Assembly (NCBI GenBank): GCA_017430765.1
Contig: JAFRMI010000060.1
Coordinates: 21,670 to 85,669 of the forward strand
Direction: 5' to 3'
From: Lachnospiraceae bacterium
Lineage (GTDB): Bacteria > Bacillota_A > Clostridia > Lachnospirales > Lachnospiraceae
Length of the DNA: 64,000 nt
Below are positions 9,150 to 16,587 of this stretch, one piece after another. Below the pieces are notes generated by a model. The model did no database searches and was not told the DNA's origin. It saw only the letters and a program-made list of their open reading frames with translations. Position numbers and translations under genes: made by a program. Position 1 is the stretch's first letter. The number at the start of each line of letters is the position of its first letter.

Positions 9150-9202
9150 TGCTTCTTCCTTTCACAATTCGGTCCGTGCCGTATTTTTTAATGGAGTATA
9201 AT

Positions 9203-9232
9203 ATTTTACCATGAAATGACAGTGCATTGCAA
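9203..9232 (-). promoter_or_regulatory. Probable sigma-A promoter for the rfbB operon
   Basis: Reading leftward, TTGCAA (9232-9227) and TAAAAT (9208-9203) are separated by 18 bases, a fair match to the housekeeping consensus. It lies 53 bases upstream of the rfbB start, in the divergent gap shared with the YfhO gene. Confidence 0.5.
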
Positions 9233-9270
9233 CCGCGACCCCTTGCGCGGACGCGGGTACGCCCGCGCGC

Positions 9271-9300
9271 TTGACACCCTTCCTTTGAAGGACGTATGAT
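9271..9300 (+). promoter_or_regulatory. Strong sigma-A-type promoter for the YfhO-family gene
   Basis: TTGACA (9271-9276) and TATGAT (9295-9300) are 18 bases apart, giving a near-consensus promoter 45 bases before the start codon at 9346. A GGAGG site (9334-9338) follows seven bases before the ATG. It is divergent from the rfbB promoter. Confidence 0.75.
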
Positions 9301-9345
9301 GAGGAAGTATAATTTTAAGACACGCATCTCTCCGGAGGTTTCCAT

Positions 9346-12309
9346 ATGAAACGTAAAAAACTGACAGCCGCACCGCTTTTCGTCATCCTGCTGTCCGGGC
9401 TGGTATTTCTTGCGCTCTACCGCCGGTTCCTGTTCGGGGATACGATCTACCTCTTCTCCGACACGGGCTCCGACTCCCTTGCCGCGAGTTACCCCATCCT
9501 GCGGATGGTGAATTATCTCTTTCAGAGCAGGACCTTTTCATCTTATACAATGTTCTCGGGTCTTGGGCAGGACACAACGGCTGTATTTCTCCAGTTCCTG
9601 AATCCCCTGAAAGTTTTCATGCTCTTTTTTGATGAAAATGCCCTGACCGACGCCATCATCATCCAGCTCTTTGCCCAGACGGTGATCTCATCTCTGTGCT
9701 TTTACTACTATGTGCGCCGGCATCTCAAAACAGATGCAGCGGCCGTTCTTTCGTCCGCGGTCTGGGCGTTTTCGAGCTTTACGGTACTTTGGAGCCAGAA
9801 TCTCTCCTACGGCACAGCGGTGTGCATGTTCATGATCTCCCTGCTGCTCATCGAGAACCTCCTGGACTCCGGCTCCCTCCCCGCATTTCTTCTGCTCTCT
9901 TTGGTGCTCGCGTTCTTTGTCTGCTCCAATTACTATTTCTGCTATATGACCGCGGTGTTTACGATTCTCTACATTCCGCTCCGCGCCATATTCCTGAGAA
10001 AACCTGTAAAAGAGACGTTTCTCGGCTTTTTCAAAACCGGGTTTTCCGCCGCTTTTGCCGTCTTTCTGTCTGCCGCGGCTGTGGCCGCCATCGCGCAGGG
10101 CTTTCTCTACTCCGCGCGCACAGAGGATGTTCACTCGATTACCTATTACAAGTGGAGTATCAATCCGAAGTTTCTGCTTGGCTGCCTTGCCCGCCTCTTC
10201 TCGGAAAATATGCTCGGCATTGAGAGCGCGTACAAAGGCCCGACGAACTACTATGAAATCGGTGCCATCTTTACGAGCGCGCTCTTTCTCTTCGCGTTCT
10301 TCTATCTTCTGCAGAAGAGAAAAACCTGGTTTAAGCTCCTGTTTGTATCGGTTCTGTGCTTTCTTGCACTCATGATTCCGGCACTGCGTTACATCCTCGA
10401 CCTGAGCTCTCTGTGCATGCGTTTTTCGTTCATGATCTGCCTCCTTGAAGCGATTGCCGCGGCTGTATTTTTCGACATGCTTTTCACGGAACCCGACAGA
10501 AGGGCGCTGCTTGTATCCGTGATCCTGACGCTGCTCTTCACGGCGGCGTCTTATGTGGTCCTGTTCCTGATCGGACCGGCTTATGACATCGCAATTTATC
10601 CGAGAACCATTCTCTTCTCCGCAGCGACCACTCTTCTGGCAGCGGGTCTTCTCCTCATCATCCGGACCGGCAAAGTCCCGTCCCGCGCCGTGCCATTCGC
10701 GCTGGCGCTGTTTATCGCAGGCGAAGCGGTTGTCATGCACCACGACTCGCTCTACCTGCGCCTCTACCTTACCCGGGACAGCTTTTCGACTTCCTTCTTC
10801 CAGTCGGGGACGGAGGAGGCCGTCCGCGCGATTGAAGCCAGGGACAGCAGTCTTTACAGAATCTCATCGACGGAAGATATGGATCTCTCCAATGAGGGAC
10901 AGGTGGAGCATTTCAATGGGACGACCCTTCGGAATAATACAAATTCCCGGAGCCTCATGACGCTTGAAGACGCCCACGGGACGAATGAGCGTTACGGTCC
11001 CTACTTCCTGTCGGGTTATCCGCAGTATTACCAGTTTACGCTTCTTTCCGGAAAGTATATCATCCGGACCGAGACCGACTCCCATAAGGACTTCACCGAG
11101 ACATCGCTTTTCAGGAAGGTTCTGGAAACCCCGGGGCGCGCTCCCGGAACGAAGAAAGCGGTCTATGAGAACGAGAACGCGCTTCCGTTCGGTTATCTCT
11201 ATACGGAGCAGGTCCCGCGCGATGCATACGACTCCCTGGATCTGATGGACAAGATGCATCTGCTTACAGAAGCCTGGTTCTATATAGACGCGGCGGATGA
11301 AGAAAGCGGCGCTGCCCCGGAGGGCACAGTCCGGTCATCCGCGGATCCTGCTGCAGCAGACGGCACGGTCAGATCTTCCGCGGATCTGTCCGCACCGGGC
11401 GCCGCGGCTGCAGGTGACGGCTCCGCAACGAATGCTGCGGCTGCAGACAGCTCCAATGATAATGCCGCGGCTCCTGCTATAGACGGCTCCATTGATAAAG
11501 CCGCGGCTGGGGATGATATCCGGCGGAACCTCATCACAGATGCGCGCTGGGAGAACCCGCACAACATGGAAATTGAGCAAAAAGGGGACGGCCTTCTGCT
11601 CCGTTCCACCGGCATCGACCCATATATCTTCGTCTATATGGACAATATTAACGAAGATCCGGAAGTATCCAACTATCTCCTCATCCGCGCCGACCGGAAG
11701 AAGGCTGAGATGTTTGATCTCGAGCTCTTCTACCTGGCTGATGAAGGAGCGGATCCGAATCCCGCATGGCGCACGCAGCTCTACTTTGACGGTTCATATC
11801 CGGAATGCCTGCTGCTGCTCCCGGAGGGCGTCCGCGGCTTCCGTTTCGATTTCGACGACGACACGGATTCCGCCCTGCTCGATTCCATGGAACTCATCAC
11901 CTGCAGGGAACCGCTTTCGCACTTTGAGAAGCTGAAAAGTACGGATATCCGCGACATCTCTTTCGACAAGGATCTCTACAGTGCCCACGTCACATCGGAG
12001 AACGGCGGCATGCTTTGCGTCCCGATCCTCTATTCACCGAACTGGAGCGCGACCGTGAACGGAGAAAAGACGGCGCTTTGCAACATCAACGGAGGTTTCC
12101 TCGGTCTGCCGCTCAAGGCGGGAGAGGCGGATGTAAAGATCCGCTACACGCTTCCCCTTTTCAAGCCCGGAGTTTTTGTCTCCGCGCTCTCCCTGCTCGC
12201 CTATATCGGACTGTGGATTGTCGCTCTCCTGAGAAAGCTGAAGAAAAAAGAACCGGAATATGAGCTGGAATCTGAGAACCAGAAATATGAAGGTCTCACA
12301 GAGGTGTAA
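9346..12309 (+). CDS. YfhO-family polytopic membrane protein, possible GT-C glycosyltransferase
   Basis: A 987-residue protein with about 11-13 membrane spans in the first 470 residues, a large extracytoplasmic part and a final span near the C terminus (VFVSALSLLAYIGLWIVALL) followed by a Lys/Glu tail. The early motif SDTGSDSLAASYPILRMV and the late SPNWSATVNGEKTA / NINGGFLGLPLKAGEADV are typical of YfhO proteins. Family members are thought to use polyprenyl-phosphate sugars to glycosylate wall polymers outside the membrane. A GtrB-like enzyme that could supply such a donor is at 15572. Residues about 655-722 are an Ala/Ser/Asp-rich insertion built from repeats. It is the only clear plus-strand gene and has its own promoter. 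The glycosyltransferase role is inferred. Confidence 0.9.
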   Translation: MKRKKLTAAPLFVILLSGLVFLALYRRFLFGDTIYLFSDTGSDSLAASYPILRMVNYLFQSRTFSSYTMFSGLGQDTTAVFLQFLNPLKVFMLFFDENALTDAIIIQLFAQTVISSLCFYYYVRRHLKTDAAAVLSSAVWAFSSFTVLWSQNLSYGTAVCMFMISLLLIENLLDSGSLPAFLLLSLVLAFFVCSNYYFCYMTAVFTILYIPLRAIFLRKPVKETFLGFFKTGFSAAFAVFLSAAAVAAIAQGFLYSARTEDVHSITYYKWSINPKFLLGCLARLFSENMLGIESAYKGPTNYYEIGAIFTSALFLFAFFYLLQKRKTWFKLLFVSVLCFLALMIPALRYILDLSSLCMRFSFMICLLEAIAAAVFFDMLFTEPDRRALLVSVILTLLFTAASYVVLFLIGPAYDIAIYPRTILFSAATTLLAAGLLLIIRTGKVPSRAVPFALALFIAGEAVVMHHDSLYLRLYLTRDSFSTSFFQSGTEEAVRAIEARDSSLYRISSTEDMDLSNEGQVEHFNGTTLRNNTNSRSLMTLEDAHGTNERYGPYFLSGYPQYYQFTLLSGKYIIRTETDSHKDFTETSLFRKVLETPGRAPGTKKAVYENENALPFGYLYTEQVPRDAYDSLDLMDKMHLLTEAWFYIDAADEESGAAPEGTVRSSADPAAADGTVRSSADLSAPGAAAAGDGSATNAAAADSSNDNAAAPAIDGSIDKAAAGDDIRRNLITDARWENPHNMEIEQKGDGLLLRSTGIDPYIFVYMDNINEDPEVSNYLLIRADRKKAEMFDLELFYLADEGADPNPAWRTQLYFDGSYPECLLLLPEGVRGFRFDFDDDTDSALLDSMELITCREPLSHFEKLKSTDIRDISFDKDLYSAHVTSENGGMLCVPILYSPNWSATVNGEKTALCNINGGFLGLPLKAGEADVKIRYTLPLFKPGVFVSALSLLAYIGLWIVALLRKLKKKEPEYELESENQKYEGLTEV
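11323..11520 (+). repeat. Degenerate in-frame tandem repeats inside the YfhO gene
   Basis: Two adjacent 39-base units (11323-11361 and 11362-11400) both encode GTVRSSAD followed by an Ala/Ser-rich tail. Several 30-36-base units follow, each starting with a GCNGCGGCT core. All preserve the reading frame. They encode a low-complexity linker in the extracytoplasmic part of the protein. Confidence 0.7.
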
Positions 12310-12318
12310 CTCCCAGCG

Positions 12319-12345
12319 AAAAGGAGGACGATTACTCGTCCTCCT
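12319..12345 (-). terminator. Hairpin terminator overlapping the stop codon of the carrier-protein gene
   Basis: AGGAGGACGA and TCGTCCTCCT form a perfect 10-bp stem around a four-base loop, followed on the minus strand by a short T run. The stem begins inside the last codons of the carrier protein and its stop codon overlaps the loop. It ends the leftward operon and may also face the convergent YfhO transcript, although the plus side lacks a good T tract. Confidence 0.6.
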
Positions 12346-12565
12346 CCTTAAGAGCCATGATCAGTTCGTAGATTGCCTCCGCCGAGTTGAAATTCTCCGG
12401 CAGAAGGTCATCCGCATTGATCTCCACATCGTAGGCGTCATTGACCTCCCCGACAATTGAGATGATATCGAACGAATCCAGGATCTGGTCGTCGATCAGC
12501 GTTGTCGCCGTCTCAAAGTCCACATCCGGTCTCGTCTCCTCCAGAATCTCCATTAATCTTTCCAT
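12332..12565 (-). CDS. Acyl carrier protein (DltC-like)
   Basis: A 77-residue acidic carrier protein. The phosphopantetheine attachment serine is S31 in ILDSFDIISIV, a DSF variant of the usual DSL, followed by the expected helices (EINADDLLPENFNSAEAIYELI). Size and charge fit DltC and other stand-alone carriers. It is the last gene of the leftward operon, 29 bases after the MBOAT gene. GGAGGAGG lies 12 bases before the ATG, a slightly long spacing. In the Dlt system such a carrier hands an activated acyl group to an MBOAT; here no DltA is adjacent, but two CapK-like adenylating enzymes are in the same operon. Confidence 0.9.
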   Translation of the reverse strand: MERLMEILEETRPDVDFETATTLIDDQILDSFDIISIVGEVNDAYDVEINADDLLPENFNSAEAIYELIMALKEEDE

Positions 12566-12594
12566 AAAGCTTATCAGCCTCCTCCATTATTCCG

Positions 12595-14202
12595 TTAAAT
12601 TCCCTGATAAATAAATGACGCCGCGTTGTACCCCGGTCCATAGCTCCCGAAAATCAGGATCATGAAAATTGCCAGAAGATAGAACGCATAGCGGAACACG
12701 ATTCCCTGCTTTGCCGCAATCTCGCGCACAACGATGCCCCGCTCATTGAGGATATCGATCACGAGAAGAACCACGATGGTATACATAGTAAAACGGAAAT
12801 CTTTTTCCGTCAATCCCAGCTTGTAAAAAGTACCGTTCAGAAATACCTGCGGATTGAACGATGTAAATGTGGCCTTAAACAGCCGGAACGACACTTTGAG
12901 CCCGTCCGTACAGTCAAAATACCGGCCCATGGTGATGAGGAACAGTGTCCGCGCCATCTGGAAGAGTCTCCACCCGAGGGATTCTCCGTCAATGTGCAAA
13001 AAGGCCCGCGTATCCGCCGAGACCTTCTCAAGCAGTGAATCGAGCGAGGTCAGGGTCGCGTGGAACACGCCGAACGCGACATACCGCCAGGCCGCCCCGT
13101 GCCAGATACCCACGATCACGAACACGATAAACGAGGCGATCGTCGACGGAAGGATCTTGCCGTAATAGGATCCGATCCTCTTCTTCGCTTTCTTTGTAAA
13201 GCGGGAAAACGGCTTCGACAGGGCGATCGGGTAAAAGAGATAGTCCTTCATCCATCTGCCCAGTGACATATGCCATCTCTGCCAGAATTCCGAGACGGTC
13301 CTGGACATATACGGCGCTTTGAAATTCTCCGTAAGTGTGATGCCGAAAAGCCCGGATATGCCGAGGACAATATCGATTCCGCCGGAAAAGTCCGCGTACA
13401 TCTGGAACCCGTAGAACAGAAGCCCGACAAAAACCGTAAAGCCCTTATAGTTGTTGACCTCAAAATTGGAGATGACCTCTGTGGCGATAATGGCTGCATT
13501 TTCCGCAATCACCATCTTTTTAAAATATCCCCAGAGCATGCGCAGGACGGACGTCCGAAACGTCATCTCATCAAATTCGTGCTCCCCGAAAAGCTGGCCC
13601 GCCAGCTCCTGGTGCTTGGAGATCGGCCCCTGTATGATCTGCGGAAAGTAAGAGGCGAACAGCGCGTACTGGAAGAGATTTCGGTCCGCCTTCTCACGTC
13701 CCTTGCTGACGTCCATCAGATAGCCGGTCATCTGGAAGGTGTAGAAGGAGATTCCCAGCGGCAAAATGAGGCCAAGCGGCGCAAACTGCCGGCCGGACCC
13801 CGTAAGACGGAGAAGGCCGTTGATGTTGAGAAGCGTGAAATTGGCGTATTTTAAAACGGCGAGAATTCCGAAGTTAAAGACCATCGTGAGCACGAAGACG
13901 CGCTTTCTTCGTTTCGCGTATGTGTCCTTGATTCTGTTTTTCTCCTCTTTTGAAAGCGGTTCGCCGCCGCCTTTAAGTGCGGTCTTCTGCTCTTCTGTCA
14001 AACGCTCGAGATACAGCGCCGCATAATAGGTCGTCAGAATTGTGACCGTAATAAACAGGCCGGCTTTTACCCCGCCCGCCGCGTAATAAAATACGATGCT
14101 CATGATCAGGAGCACGACCCACTGAAAGCGTTTCGGAATCGCATAAAAGAGGATCAGCCCGCATACAATCAGTATTAGAAATGGAACAGAAAACAAAGTC
14201 AT
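12595..14202 (-). CDS. MBOAT-family membrane O-acyltransferase (DltB/AlgI-like)
   Basis: A 535-residue polytopic membrane protein. The MBOAT core is clear: FWQRWHMSLGRWMKDYLFYP, then GIWHGAAWRYVAFGVFHA with the conserved WHG histidine near residue 367. About 11 hydrophobic spans are visible, from FLILIVCGLILFYAIP to the C-terminal YAFYLLAIFMILIFGSYG. The length is closer to AlgI than to a minimal DltB. The ATG at 14202 is chosen because the next residues begin the first membrane span; an in-frame GTG 16 codons upstream would add an unusual polar leader. It sits between an SGNH-like gene and a carrier-protein gene, the usual company of export-side acylation systems. Confidence 0.93.
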   Translation of the reverse strand: MTLFSVPFLILIVCGLILFYAIPKRFQWVVLLIMSIVFYYAAGGVKAGLFITVTILTTYYAALYLERLTEEQKTALKGGGEPLSKEEKNRIKDTYAKRRKRVFVLTMVFNFGILAVLKYANFTLLNINGLLRLTGSGRQFAPLGLILPLGISFYTFQMTGYLMDVSKGREKADRNLFQYALFASYFPQIIQGPISKHQELAGQLFGEHEFDEMTFRTSVLRMLWGYFKKMVIAENAAIIATEVISNFEVNNYKGFTVFVGLLFYGFQMYADFSGGIDIVLGISGLFGITLTENFKAPYMSRTVSEFWQRWHMSLGRWMKDYLFYPIALSKPFSRFTKKAKKRIGSYYGKILPSTIASFIVFVIVGIWHGAAWRYVAFGVFHATLTSLDSLLEKVSADTRAFLHIDGESLGWRLFQMARTLFLITMGRYFDCTDGLKVSFRLFKATFTSFNPQVFLNGTFYKLGLTEKDFRFTMYTIVVLLVIDILNERGIVVREIAAKQGIVFRYAFYLLAIFMILIFGSYGPGYNAASFIYQGI

Positions 14203-14276
14203 AGAAAAACCCCATTCTGCCGTCAAAGCGGCCTGAAGCAGCGGCCGCACACTATCTTACAGAGATCTCATCGCCG

Positions 14277-15470
14277 TCAGGAAGCCTTCCTGCTGGCCTT
14301 TTTTATCGTCTTTTTCCATTTTTTTACGGCGCGGTGCCATTTCCTGAGATCGGCGTTCCATCTCTCATAGGCCGGATCCTCCCTGTGGTCGGGCAGGTTG
14401 TAAGCCGATGCGAGATACGGCGCCATCCAGGCCGTGATCTTCTTCGCTCCGTACACATTGAAATGGCCGTTATTCCAGAAATCGAGCTTCACGTCGAGAT
14501 CATACTCCTCGAAATGATCCTCACAGTCGAGGAAGGAAAACCCGCGCTCCCTGACCCGCCGCTCGATGTAGTTGACCCGCTCGAGCGCATTCGGATAGAG
14601 AGGTGAGAGGGCGTAAGGATAGTACAGGAAAAGCACGTCCATATCCAGTTTTTCCGCCTCGTCCAGCAGTTCATCGAGTTTCGCGTCCCAGAATTCCCCG
14701 ATCGGCATCTCCTCGTCCGTCTGCACAGGCAGATTGATCTCGTCACCCCAGCCAAGGAAATTGTATCCTCTGTACAGAAACGGATACTGCCCGTTCCAGT
14801 TTTCCAGGTTCAGCGGCTCCTTGTGGTATTTTGCAATGTCGAAAATATAATTCAGAATACGGATATTGTGCGGAAGATTCTGCCAGATGTAGCGCACCCG
14901 GTCCGGGGAATACTTGTAGCCGTCCGTGTTGAACCGGATATTGGCGTTGCCCTCGTCCTCCCTTGACAGAAGATACATGGAGTTTTCCACTATAAAAGGA
15001 CGCACATCCAGAACCAGAAGCCGGGGCTTCTGCGTCTTTAGCATCTCATGAATCGCGAACAGCATTCCTTCCACCTGCATCTCGTTGGTGCAGAGGTTGT
15101 AGGAGGTGAATCCATATTCTTCAAATGCGTCCATCGGCATAAACGAGGACATGGTTCCGCTCGTCCCGATAAAGACGACGTCGAGAGAATCCTTCTCCTC
15201 GGCGTAAAAGCCGCTGACATTGTTCCGAGAATGCGCCAGTTCCGGCCTTTTCGCGTAGGAGACATGCACAAAAAGCCATCCGAAGAGAACAGCAAACAAA
15301 GTGAGCCTGACAAAGAAGGAGACGCGGTCATTCACCCGTTTCTTCGGATCAGCCGTTTCCGGGAGATCGGCTGCCGGAGCCTTTGTTCCCGCGGTTTTCC
15401 GCTTTGTCTCCGGCACTGTCCCCGCCGCGGTTTCAATTTTCTTATCTTTGTTTATGGCAGATGATTCCAT
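14277..15470 (-). CDS. Membrane-anchored SGNH/AlgJ-DltD-like protein partner of the MBOAT
   Basis: A 397-residue protein with a charged N-terminal tail (1-48), one membrane span (51-71) and an extracytoplasmic domain. DVVFIGTSGTMSSF places a candidate nucleophile at S104 in a GxS block I, and LDFWNNGHFNVYGAKK near the end supplies D330 and H336 in the DxxH-type block. This arrangement is typical of SGNH-hydrolase-like partners of MBOAT proteins (DltD, AlgJ/AlgX, PatB). The GAGG before the ATG is well placed. The likely role is transferring an acyl group to the polymer outside the cell. The acyl group and acceptor cannot be read from the sequence. Confidence 0.8.
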   Translation of the reverse strand: MESSAINKDKKIETAAGTVPETKRKTAGTKAPAADLPETADPKKRVNDRVSFFVRLTLFAVLFGWLFVHVSYAKRPELAHSRNNVSGFYAEEKDSLDVVFIGTSGTMSSFMPMDAFEEYGFTSYNLCTNEMQVEGMLFAIHEMLKTQKPRLLVLDVRPFIVENSMYLLSREDEGNANIRFNTDGYKYSPDRVRYIWQNLPHNIRILNYIFDIAKYHKEPLNLENWNGQYPFLYRGYNFLGWGDEINLPVQTDEEMPIGEFWDAKLDELLDEAEKLDMDVLFLYYPYALSPLYPNALERVNYIERRVRERGFSFLDCEDHFEEYDLDVKLDFWNNGHFNVYGAKKITAWMAPYLASAYNLPDHREDPAYERWNADLRKWHRAVKKWKKTIKKASRKAS

Positions 15471-15520
15471 AGTTCCTCTCTTGCTGCAAAACCTGCCCTC
15501 TCATTCCGGGGCATATCCTC

Positions 15521-15552
15521 GTAAAGCGGACATCCGCAATCCGCTTCGCTCC
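15521..15552 (-). repeat. Dispersed 32-bp intergenic repeat, copy B
   Basis: Matches copy A (5592-5623) at 27 of 32 positions and copy C (43561-43592) at 27 of 32. This copy contains the perfect small inverted repeat GCGGA-CA-TCCGC. It fills much of the 101-base gap between two genes of one operon. Confidence 0.6.
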
Positions 15553-15571
15553 TTACAGACGCATGATCCGC

Positions 15572-16537
15572 TCACTCATTGACAAGCGTATCGTCCTCGA
15601 ACCCAATCCGCTCCTCCTCCACGACGAGCGGCCGGTCCAGAACCCTCTGGTTAATCGACAGGATGTATTCCCCCATGAGGCCGATAAAGAAAAGCTGCAC
15701 GCCTCCCAGAATAAATACGCCGATCACAAGCGGCGCGATTCCGGCGCGGAACCAGTCCCACCTGAGAAGCTTCAGGATAAAGTACACAATTGCCACGAGA
15801 AAGCTCATGCCGCCTATAAAGAAGCCCGCAAACGTCGCAAACCGCAGCATCACCTTCGAGTAGGACGTGATGCCCACCATCGCCACGTCGTAAAGGCTGT
15901 AGAAATTATTCTTGCTTTTTCCCGCGCGCCGTTTCGGCCTCTCATAAAACACGGTCTTATAATCATACCCAAGTTCCGCGATCATCCCGCGGAGGTACGG
16001 CACGGGGTCATGAATTCCGCGGACAACATCGACAAATGCCTTGTCATACAGTCCGAACCCGGTAAAGTTCTCAATGTGCCCGATATCCGTGATCTTCCGG
16101 AGAAGCTTGTAATACCGTCTGCGGAGGAACGCCATGATCACGCCTTCATCCGTCTTCTCCTTGATTCCGATCACGATCCGGTTTCCCGCTTCCCACTCCG
16201 CGACAAGCGTCGGAATCATCTCCGGCGGATCCTGGAAATCCGCGTTGAGGCGGACGACGCAGTCGCCGTAAGCCTGTTTAAGACCGTGCACCGGCGAGCG
16301 GAGCTGGCCGAAATTCCTGGCGTTGAAAATTGCCTTCACGTGCGAGTGCTCCGCGCACAGCTTTCTTAACAGAACGCGCGTATTGTCTTTGGAGTGGTTA
16401 TCAATAAAGATTATTTCGTAGTCATACTTCGGAAGCTGCTCCTCGAAAATACGGCACAGCGTCTCCGTCATCGGAACTACGTTATCCTGTTCATTATAAG
16501 TCGGTATGACTACCGATATCAGCTTTCGTTTTTCCAT
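15572..16537 (-). CDS. GtrB/DPM1-like polyprenyl-phosphate glycosyltransferase
   Basis: A 321-residue GT2 enzyme: SVVIPTYNEQDNV near the N terminus, IIFIDNHSKDNT, ARNFGQLRSPVHGLKQAYGD, then VRLNADFQDPPEMI with the DxQD metal-binding signature of the DPM1/GtrB group. Two strong membrane spans follow (FATFAGFFIGGMSFLVAIVYFILKLL and PLVIGVFILGGVQLFFIGLMGEY). Such enzymes load a sugar onto undecaprenyl phosphate on the cytoplasmic side; after flipping, a GT-C enzyme uses it outside. The YfhO protein nearby is a candidate user. The ATG at 16537 has GGAG six bases upstream; an ATG four codons earlier lacks one. Confidence 0.93.
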   Translation of the reverse strand: MEKRKLISVVIPTYNEQDNVVPMTETLCRIFEEQLPKYDYEIIFIDNHSKDNTRVLLRKLCAEHSHVKAIFNARNFGQLRSPVHGLKQAYGDCVVRLNADFQDPPEMIPTLVAEWEAGNRIVIGIKEKTDEGVIMAFLRRRYYKLLRKITDIGHIENFTGFGLYDKAFVDVVRGIHDPVPYLRGMIAELGYDYKTVFYERPKRRAGKSKNNFYSLYDVAMVGITSYSKVMLRFATFAGFFIGGMSFLVAIVYFILKLLRWDWFRAGIAPLVIGVFILGGVQLFFIGLMGEYILSINQRVLDRPLVVEEERIGFEDDTLVNE

Positions 16538-16587
16538 TCCTGTCTCCATGTTGCCGGCGGTCCGGCGCAGAACATCTCCTGCGCGGC

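Noticed and set aside
12332..15470. Complete dlt operon for teichoic-acid D-alanylation
   Set aside because: DltA is missing, the MBOAT is longer than DltB, and the neighbours are CDP-sugar genes; only a Dlt-like module is supported.
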